Positions 1 to 5,731 of a DNA stretch of 6,334 nucleotides are shown in pieces. The stretch comes from JBPCOB01 sp051000715. GTDB taxonomy: Bacteria > Actinomycetota > Actinomycetes > JALYNC01. The position numbers and the translations under genes are program-made. Location of the stretch: assembly GCA_051000715.1 (NCBI GenBank), contig JBPCOB010000101.1:1-6334 (forward strand), read 5' to 3'. A model generated the notes under the pieces. The model had not been told where the DNA came from and did not search any database. It saw nothing but the letters and a program-made list of their open reading frames with translations. Positions within the stretch are counted from its first letter, which is position 1. Each line of letters begins with the position of its first letter.

Positions 1-1221
1 GAGGGCGACGAGGCGCACTACACCGACTACACCGGCACCGGGAACACGCTCAACGTCCGGCAGCCGCACACCCTGCAGCTGATCATGGACTCGCTGCGTT
101 ACTGGGTGCTGGAGATGCACGTCGACGGGTTCCGGTTCGACCTGGCCTCCACGCTGGCCCGTGAGCTGCACGACGTCGACCGGCTCTCGGCGTTCTTCGA
201 CCTGGTGCAGCAGGACCCCGTGGTCAGCCAGGTGAAGCTGATCGCCGAGCCGTGGGACGTCGGCGAGGGCGGCTACCAGGTCGGGAACTTCCCGCCGCTG
301 TGGAGCGAGTGGAACGGCCGCTACCGCGACACCGTGCGGGACTTCTGGCGGGGCCAACCGGCGACGATGGCGGAGTTCGCCAGCCGGCTGACCGGGTCAT
401 CGGACCTCTACGACTTCCGTGGCCGGCGGCCGTTCGCCTCGATCAACTTCGTCACCGCCCACGACGGCTTCACCCTGCACGACCTGGTGTCCTACGAGTC
501 GAAGCACAACGGGGCCAACGGCGAGGGCAACCGGGACGGCGAGAGCTACAACCGGTCGTGGAACTGCGGGGTGGAAGGGCCGACCGACGACCTCGGGGTC
601 GTCGCGCTGCGCGAGCAGCAGAAGCGCAACTTCATCGCCACGCTCTTCCTGTCCCAGGGCGTCCCGATGCTGCTGCACGGCGACGAGCTCGGCCGCAGCC
701 AGTCGGGTAACAACAACGCCTACTGCCAGGACAACCCGACGTCCTGGGTGGACTGGGCCGGCGTCAGGAATCACTGCGCGCTGCTTGCGTTCACCGCGAA
801 GGTCGCAAAGCTGCGGCGCGAGCACCCGGTCTTCCGCCGCCGCCGGTTCTTCCAGGGCGCTCCGGTACGCCGGACCGACGGCGTGTTCGACATCGCCTGG
901 TTCACCCCGGCCGGCGAGGAGATGTCCGGCCAGGACTGGAGCGTCGCCATGACCAGCTCCCTCGGCGTCTTCCTCAACGGCCAGGGCATTCCCGACCATG
1001 ACGCCCGCGGCGGCCCGGTCCTCGATGACTCGTTCCTGCTGCTCTTCAACGCCCAGGCCGATGCGCGATCGTTCACGCTGCCGGGTTCGGAGTACGCCGA
1101 AGGCTGGTGCGTCGTGCTAGATACGGCGGCGCCGCTGGCCGAGCGGGAAGACGTCAGCAAGGCCGGCCAACAGCTCGAGGTCGAGGCCCGGTCGCTCGTC
1201 GTCCTGCGCCGGTCGTACTGA
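1..1221 (+). CDS. glgX: Glycogen debranching enzyme GlgX, C-terminal part (5' end outside window)
   Basis: Hydrolyses alpha-1,6 branch points of glycogen or limit dextrin in the cytoplasm (GH13 isoamylase/TreX-type). The frame is open from the first base, giving 406 residues; the family is about 700 long, so the N-terminal CBM48-like region and the start of the barrel lie upstream. Numbered within this fragment: DYTGTGNTLN at 9-18 is the usual GlgX insertion; DGFRFDLA at 42-49 carries the nucleophile Asp47; AEPWD at 82-86 carries the acid/base Glu83; FVTAHDGFTLHDLVSY at 150-165 carries the transition-state-stabilising Asp155; LLHGDELGRSQSGNNNAYCQD (about 224-244) is the conserved GlgX stretch. 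The C-terminal beta domain runs to about residue 406 and looks complete. The ATG at 85 is an internal Met, not the start. It ends 18 bases from the convergent ppk2 stop. The family call is firm; whether trehalose genes lie upstream cannot be seen. Confidence 0.93.
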   Translation, partial: EGDEAHYTDYTGTGNTLNVRQPHTLQLIMDSLRYWVLEMHVDGFRFDLASTLARELHDVDRLSAFFDLVQQDPVVSQVKLIAEPWDVGEGGYQVGNFPPLWSEWNGRYRDTVRDFWRGQPATMAEFASRLTGSSDLYDFRGRRPFASINFVTAHDGFTLHDLVSYESKHNGANGEGNRDGESYNRSWNCGVEGPTDDLGVVALREQQKRNFIATLFLSQGVPMLLHGDELGRSQSGNNNAYCQDNPTSWVDWAGVRNHCALLAFTAKVAKLRREHPVFRRRRFFQGAPVRRTDGVFDIAWFTPAGEEMSGQDWSVAMTSSLGVFLNGQGIPDHDARGGPVLDDSFLLLFNAQADARSFTLPGSEYAEGWCVVLDTAAPLAEREDVSKAGQQLEVEARSLVVLRRSY

Positions 1222-1239
1222 CCTTCAACCGCCGCTGTC

Positions 1240-2100
<861 letters not shown>

Positions 2101-2189
2101 GGGGCTCCTCGAGGTCGAGACCGAGCTACCCCGGTGGGCCGACCTTGCACCGCCGGTTGGCACCTCGGGGCCAGGGGCAGGCCCAGCCC
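2101..2189. promoter_or_regulatory. Divergent intergenic region between ppk2 and the SDR gene
   Basis: These 89 bases separate two head-to-head start codons and should hold at least part of both promoters. On the minus side the ppk2 Shine-Dalgarno GAGGAG (2105-2110) sits within the 8-bp palindrome cctcgagg (2107-2114) and its edge. On the plus side the SDR start is preceded only by a purine-rich patch (aggggcagg, about 2173-2181). I found no convincing -10/-35 pair on either strand, so promoter positions are not called. Confidence 0.5.
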
Positions 2190-3251
2190 ATGCGCGTAGT
2201 GGTCACCGGTGCCTCGGGCAACGTCGGCGTCCCCCTGCTCCGCCAGCTCTGCGCCGAGCCGGCCGTGGAGGCGGTGGTGGGCTTGGCCCGCCGCCCGCCG
2301 GCCGATGGCACTGGTCCGGCGGGCACCGAGCGGGTGAGCTGGGCGGCCTGCGAACTGGGGGCGCCGGACGCGCCCGAGCGGCTGCATCCGGTCTTCGCCG
2401 GGGCGGACGTCGTGGTGCATCTCGCTTGGCTGCTGCAGCCGAGCCACCGGCCGCAGGTGATGTACGCCACCAACGTCGAGGGCACCCGGCAGGTGATCGA
2501 CGCAGTCGTTGCGGCCGGCGTACCGGCCCTGGTGCACGCCTCGTCGGTGGGGGTCTACTCGGCCGGGCCCAAGGACCGCTACGTGGATGAGTCGTGGCCG
2601 ACCGAGGGGTTCGCCAGCTCGGTGTACTCGCGGCACAAGGTCGCCGCCGAGCAGATGCTCGACCGGCTGGAGCGGGAACGGCCCGGGCTGCGGGTGGTCC
2701 GCATGCGCACGGTGCTGGTCTTCCAGCGGGATGCCGGCAGCGCCCTGTCGCGCTACTTCCTCGGCCCGTTCATCCCGGGCGTACTGGCCCACCCCCGGCT
2801 GCTGCCGGTGGTGCCGGCCCTCGATCGGCTGCGGCTGCAGGGCGTCCACAGCGAGGACGTCGCGGCAGCCTACCTGCTGGCTGTCACGACCGACGTCCGC
2901 GGACCGGTCAACGTCGCCGCCGAGCCGGTCCTCGACCCGGGCTCCATCGGCCGGCTGCTCTCGGCCCGGCCGGTGCCGGTGCCGCCGGCGCTGCTGCGCT
3001 CGGTCGTGGACCTGAGCTGGCGGCTGTACCTGCAGCCGACCGACCCCGGCTGGGTCGACCTCGCACTCGGCGTACCACTGCTTGACACCGCCCGAGCGCG
3101 CACTGAGCTCGGCTGGACGCCACAGCACGACGCCGGCAGCGCACTGCTGGACGCGCTGACCGGGATGGCGGCCGGGGCCGGCCAGCCCACCGCCGTGCTC
3201 CGGCCTCGGCTCTCGCCGGTACGCCGGCTCGCTGGCGTGGTGCGTAGGTGA
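2190..3251 (+). CDS. NAD(P)-dependent epimerase/dehydratase-like protein (extended SDR)
   Basis: Rossmann-fold oxidoreductase of the extended short-chain dehydrogenase/reductase superfamily, 353 residues, cytoplasmic. MRVVVTGASGNVG at 1-13 gives beta1 and the GxxGxxG dinucleotide loop. ADVVVHLAW (72-80) is the NAG-equivalent beta4 region. HASSVGVYS (116-124) supplies the catalytic Ser (118 or 119) and YSRHK (146-150) is the YxxxK pair. NVEGTR at 95-100 is typical of the family, and VHSEDVAAAYLLAV (219-232) is the usual motif of sugar-epimerase-like SDRs. The ATG at 2190 was chosen because the Rossmann strand begins directly at it; the upstream in-frame ATG at 2094 would add 32 residues with no family character and run back into ppk2. 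The catalytic residues are present, so activity is likely, but the substrate is unknown. It ends one base from the convergent stop of the next gene. Confidence 0.88.
   Translation: MRVVVTGASGNVGVPLLRQLCAEPAVEAVVGLARRPPADGTGPAGTERVSWAACELGAPDAPERLHPVFAGADVVVHLAWLLQPSHRPQVMYATNVEGTRQVIDAVVAAGVPALVHASSVGVYSAGPKDRYVDESWPTEGFASSVYSRHKVAAEQMLDRLERERPGLRVVRMRTVLVFQRDAGSALSRYFLGPFIPGVLAHPRLLPVVPALDRLRLQGVHSEDVAAAYLLAVTTDVRGPVNVAAEPVLDPGSIGRLLSARPVPVPPALLRSVVDLSWRLYLQPTDPGWVDLALGVPLLDTARARTELGWTPQHDAGSALLDALTGMAAGAGQPTAVLRPRLSPVRRLAGVVRR
3221..3238. other. Inverted repeat at the SDR / SnoaL-GNAT tail junction
   Basis: acgcc (3221-3225) and ggcgt (3234-3238) are complementary around an 8-base loop, in the last codons of the SDR gene and 15-32 bases beyond the stop of the opposite gene. 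A symmetric stem here could slow or end transcription from either side. The stem is only 5 bp and no T-run follows, so this is a weak call. Confidence 0.15.
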
Positions 3252-3252
3252 C

Positions 3253-4077
3253 CTAACCGCGCAGCCGCCGGGAAAGAACCGCCACGTCGTCTTCTCGGTA
3301 ACCAAGGTGGTGGTAGAAGTCTTTGACACCCTGGTTGGTACGCCGAACCATCAGTTGAACTTTCGGAACGCCGAGCTCGCGCAGCCAGGTCTCTCCCGCG
3401 GCCATGAGCCTCGCTCCCAGGCCACGGCCCCGCATCGACGGGGAAACCGCGAGGTAGTAGACCCAGCCCCGATGGCCGTCGTGGCCGACCATCGCCGTCC
3501 CCACCAGGTGCTCACCGTCCACGGCGGCTAAAATGGTCGAGGCGGGCCCGTTCATCGCTCGCCGCAGGTCGTCGTCCGGGTCATTCCACGGTCGGGTCAG
3601 TCCCACCTCGTGCCACAGGGCGACGGCCTGGTCGGACAGCTTCTCCGGCAGAACCTTGATCCGCATGCCATCGGTTCTCCAGAGCACCTCGGGTGGCCCG
3701 AGCGGCTGCCGTCGTTCGGGCGGCGGGCTCTGCCCGCCGACGGTCGTCCAGTACTCCACGCCTCGCCACAGCAGCCCGTCGCGGCACTCCCAGAAGGCGG
3801 CGAGACGGAACAGCTCCGCCGGCGCGCGTACTTCGACCTCCGCCGCGACGACGACGTCGCCCTCGGTCGTGCCGCCGACGACGCGAAGGACGGCCAGGTC
3901 ACCCCACGGCTCGGGATAGCTGCGCTGGAAGTCCAGCAGATCGGGCCGGCCGACCAGGCGCTCACCGGTCGATGGCATGTCCACCACGGCATCGGCGTGC
4001 AGGAAGTTCCGGGCGGTGCCCCAGCTGCGGGCCTGATAGGCCTCGTACAACCCGAGAACCGCCTCCGCTGGCGTCAT
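3253..4077 (-). CDS. SnoaL/NTF2-like domain fused to YpeA-like GNAT N-acetyltransferase
   Basis: A 274-residue two-domain protein. Residues about 1-112 look like a SnoaL/NTF2-like cone: AVLGLYEAYQARSWGTARNF, then a MPSTGERLVGR turn, then strands ending FWECRDGLLWRGVEYWTTVGG. Residues 116-137 are a Pro/Arg-rich linker (SPPPERRQPLGPP). Residues 138-274 are a full GNAT domain resembling E. coli YpeA: LTRPWNDPDDD (160-170), VGHDGHRGWVYYLAVSP (197-213), acetyl-CoA loop RGRGLG (216-221), and FYHHLGY (254-260) with Tyr255 as possible general acid. GNAT enzymes transfer acetyl from acetyl-CoA to an amine; the acceptor is unknown, and the SnoaL-like part could bind a small ligand. The start at 4077 has a poor Shine-Dalgarno and follows a palindrome. 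Leu183 is encoded by TTA. It lies 42 bases after the DoxX-like gene on the same strand. Domain calls are solid; the role is not. Confidence 0.85.
   Translation of the reverse strand: MTPAEAVLGLYEAYQARSWGTARNFLHADAVVDMPSTGERLVGRPDLLDFQRSYPEPWGDLAVLRVVGGTTEGDVVVAAEVEVRAPAELFRLAAFWECRDGLLWRGVEYWTTVGGQSPPPERRQPLGPPEVLWRTDGMRIKVLPEKLSDQAVALWHEVGLTRPWNDPDDDLRRAMNGPASTILAAVDGEHLVGTAMVGHDGHRGWVYYLAVSPSMRGRGLGARLMAAGETWLRELGVPKVQLMVRRTNQGVKDFYHHLGYREDDVAVLSRRLRG
3664..3680 (-). promoter_or_regulatory. Possible internal ribosome site and ATG for the GNAT domain alone
   Basis: Within the fusion gene, Met138 (ATG at 3666-3664) lies where stand-alone YpeA-like proteins begin; MRIKVL aligns with the MEIRVF type of opening. 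GGAG is present at 3680-3677, 10 bases upstream on the minus strand. This is a better ribosome site than the one before the full-length start. A 137-residue GNAT-only product is therefore possible. Chance is not excluded, since GGAG is also simply part of the Trp-Arg codons. Confidence 0.35.
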
Positions 4078-4092
4078 GGCCAGATTCTGGCC
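4078..4092. repeat. 15-base palindrome abutting the SnoaL-GNAT start codon
   Basis: ggccaga-t-tctggcc is a perfect inverted repeat with 7-bp arms and one central base. On the minus strand it ends directly at the ATG of the fusion gene. It could be a dimeric repressor operator, or it could form a stem that hides the initiation region. No known operator consensus was recognised. Confidence 0.55.
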
Positions 4093-4094
4093 GC

Positions 4095-4113
4095 CTGACG
4101 CGGATCCCGTCAG
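4095..4113. repeat. Inverted repeat after the DoxX-like gene
   Basis: ctgacg (4095-4100) and cgtcag (4108-4113) form a 6-bp stem around cggatcc, which itself contains the palindrome ggatcc. It begins 7 bases past the DoxX-like stop in the minus-strand sense and lies 2 bases from the palindrome at 4078-4092. No T-run follows, so it is a stem of unknown use: transcript end protection, attenuation, or operator. Confidence 0.4.
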
Positions 4114-4119
4114 CGCACC

Positions 4120-4596
4120 TCAGCCGGGCGACCTGTCGTCCCCAGGCCGGCGCCCGGACCGGACCGCTTGTCGGTTCCCGAAGTCTCGCTGATCGCCGCA
4201 GCCGCTACTGCGGGCGGAGCCCCGGCCAGGGCCACGGCCGATGCCGACCGCCCACCAGATCAGCGGCAGCTGGACCGGCAGCCGGGCAAGGACCAGGGCG
4301 GTGTACGCGGCGGAGCGCCCGCCGCGCTCCAGCGCCATCTCGACGTTCGCCGGGAAGACCGCGATGAACAGCGCCGCGGTGAGCCAGCCAGCCACCCGCC
4401 TGGTCGCCGGCACGACCAGCCCAGCCGCGCAGCCGAGCTCGGCCAGGCCGCTCGCGTAGACCAGGGCCCGCGGCGCCGGCAGCTGCGAAGGCACGATCGT
4501 GGCATAGGCGTCGGTGGCGACGAAGTGCGAGACGCCCGACACCGTGAGCAGGCCGGCGAGCAGGTACGGCGACCCCCGTCGCCAGCCGACCCTCAC
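4120..4596 (-). CDS. DoxX-like four-helix integral membrane protein
   Basis: A 158-residue membrane protein with four hydrophobic segments at about 11-27, 46-62, 67-84 and 99-118. The pattern resembles the DoxX/MauE-like superfamily: GVSHFVATDAYATIVPSQLP in the first loop, SGLAELGCAAGLVVPATRR, then FPANVEMAL before helix 4. Members are inner-membrane proteins often tied to thiol/redox or quinone-linked chemistry, but most are uncharacterised. The GTG start at 4596 was chosen because it overlaps the hydrolase stop (GTGA), no Met lies between there and the first helix, and hydrophobic residues begin about 10 codons later; no separate Shine-Dalgarno is visible, which fits translational coupling. 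A hydrophilic tail of about 40 residues follows helix 4 (from GRGPGRGSARS at about 120), rich in Arg, Gly, Ser and Asp. Its partner is probably the upstream hydrolase. Function unknown. Confidence 0.82.
   Translation of the reverse strand: MRVGWRRGSPYLLAGLLTVSGVSHFVATDAYATIVPSQLPAPRALVYASGLAELGCAAGLVVPATRRVAGWLTAALFIAVFPANVEMALERGGRSAAYTALVLARLPVQLPLIWWAVGIGRGPGRGSARSSGCGDQRDFGNRQAVRSGRRPGDDRSPG
4593..4596 (-). promoter_or_regulatory. GTGA stop/start overlap coupling hydrolase and DoxX-like gene
   Basis: The hydrolase ends ...SAT then TGA (4595-4593), and the GTG of the DoxX-like frame begins at 4596, sharing the four bases GTGA. This arrangement lets terminating ribosomes restart and implies one transcript and coordinated amounts of the two proteins. 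It decides the start chosen for the downstream gene. Confidence 0.7.
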
Positions 4597-5717
4597 GTGG
4601 CCGACAGGAAGCGCATGACCGCGGCCTCGTAGGCCGCCGGGTCCACGTTCCACTCCTGGGTGTGGTCGGCCCGGGCAAACTCGCGGTAGGTGACGACGGA
4701 GGGCCGGGCCCGGGCGAGGGCGCGGGCCGGCTCGACCGGCACGGTGGTGTCCGCGCCACCATGGAGGAGCAGCGTCGGCACCCGAATGCGGTCGGCGTGG
4801 CGGACCAGGTCGAAGTCGTCCCAGTCGATGCCGATCCGCCAGGAGATGACGTGCTCCGCCACCGTGGTGAGGAAGCCCGGCAGTCCGCGGTTGGCGGCCT
4901 GCAGGTCCAAGGTGGCCCGCCAGTCGAGTACCGGCGCGTCCAGCACCGCCGCGACGACCTTGCCGGCGTACGCCGACCGCTGCAGAAACGCCTCGACGAC
5001 AGCTCCGCCCATCGACCAGCCGTAGAGCACGACCCGCTCGGCGCCGTGGTCGACGGCGTACTGGACGCCGGCCTCGACGTCGCGCCACTCGGTGCCGCCC
5101 AGGTGGTAGAGCCCGTCGGGGCTGCGCGGCGCTCCGACGTCGTTGCGGTAGGACAGGTCGAGGACCGGCAGGCCCAGCCGGTGGAGGGTGGGCAGGATCC
5201 GCAGCCCCTCCTGCCGGGAGCCGCCCCGGCCGTGCACCATAAGCACCCACGTCGCTCGCGTCCCGGCGACGTACCAGGCGGGCATCGGCCCCAGGGGGTC
5301 GGGCACGTCGACCTCGCTGAACGCCAGGCCGCGGGCGCTGTGCGGGTCGCCGTCCCAGACCGCGGTCACCAGCCGAGCCGGCGAGCCGGTCGGCGGGCCG
5401 GGCCCCAGTAGCAACCGGGTAACGGGGGCGTCGTCGCGCAGCACGTTCCCGACCAACGCGGCGCCGCCGGGCCAGGCGAGGCCGAAGGTGCCCGGGCGGG
5501 CGCTGTCGGCGGTTCGGGTCAGTCGGACCGTGTCAGCGTCCGCGGCTGCAACCCGCAGGTCATACGGCTCCGGGCCGTGCGAGACGTTGAGCAGCTGACC
5601 TGAGTAGTACCAGCCGATGCCGCCCACGACCGCCCCGGCGGCGACCATCACCGCGAGCAGGACCGCCAGCCAGGTCAGCGGTCGGCGCCAGCCGGGGCGC
5701 GCCAGCGTCGCGGTCAT
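4593..5717 (-). CDS. Membrane-anchored alpha/beta hydrolase (serine hydrolase)
   Basis: A 374-residue protein. An RR-containing start (MTATLARPGWRRPLT) precedes one hydrophobic helix at about 14-37 with no evident cleavage site, so a signal anchor with the catalytic part outside the membrane is likely. Residues about 45-150 are a beta-rich region I cannot assign. The hydrolase fold follows: WVLMVHGRGGSRQEG (157-171) with the HG oxyanion segment, VLDLSYRNDVGAP (185-197), nucleophile elbow GWSMGG (233-238) with Ser235, LLLHGGADTTVP (316-327) with Asp323, and ADHTQEW (350-356) with His352. The triad is complete, so an active esterase, lipase or peptidase-like enzyme is expected; substrate unknown. 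The ATG at 5717 has AGGA 7 bases upstream (5728-5725). It is head-to-head with ligC across 14 bases, and its stop overlaps the next start. It may lead a minus-strand operon. Confidence 0.9.
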   Translation of the reverse strand: MTATLARPGWRRPLTWLAVLLAVMVAAGAVVGGIGWYYSGQLLNVSHGPEPYDLRVAAADADTVRLTRTADSARPGTFGLAWPGGAALVGNVLRDDAPVTRLLLGPGPPTGSPARLVTAVWDGDPHSARGLAFSEVDVPDPLGPMPAWYVAGTRATWVLMVHGRGGSRQEGLRILPTLHRLGLPVLDLSYRNDVGAPRSPDGLYHLGGTEWRDVEAGVQYAVDHGAERVVLYGWSMGGAVVEAFLQRSAYAGKVVAAVLDAPVLDWRATLDLQAANRGLPGFLTTVAEHVISWRIGIDWDDFDLVRHADRIRVPTLLLHGGADTTVPVEPARALARARPSVVTYREFARADHTQEWNVDPAAYEAAVMRFLSAT

Positions 5718-5731
5718 GGCAGCATCCTGCC
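5718..5731. promoter_or_regulatory. 14-bp divergent spacer with inverted repeat between hydrolase gene and ligC
   Basis: The whole spacer ggcagcatcctgcc is an inverted repeat (ggcag / ctgcc around catc). With one T-G mismatch or wobble it extends to 8-base arms covering both start codons (5715-5734). The hydrolase Shine-Dalgarno AGGA lies inside it. There is no space for promoters here, so each promoter must lie inside the opposite gene or the transcripts must overlap. Confidence 0.5.

Noticed and set aside
85..87. ATG at 85 as the start of glgX
   Set aside because: The frame is open to base 1 and residues before this Met (DYTGTGNTLN) are conserved GlgX sequence, so the true start is outside the window.
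397..999. 200-codon open frame on the minus strand opposite glgX
   Set aside because: It lies fully within GlgX coding sequence carrying catalytic motifs; the antisense translation is low-complexity.
2101..2163. Upstream ATG at 2163 as the ppk2 start
   Set aside because: The extra 21 residues are Ser/Gly/Arg-rich and match nothing in the family. The ATG at 2100 has GAGGAG in front of it and begins family-like sequence.
4120..5250. Reading the DoxX-like frame as one 376-residue protein starting at 5250
   Set aside because: The first ~220 residues are antisense-free shadow of the hydrolase in another frame, Arg/Pro/Gly-rich without helices. Membrane character begins only after the GTG at 4596, which overlaps the hydrolase stop.
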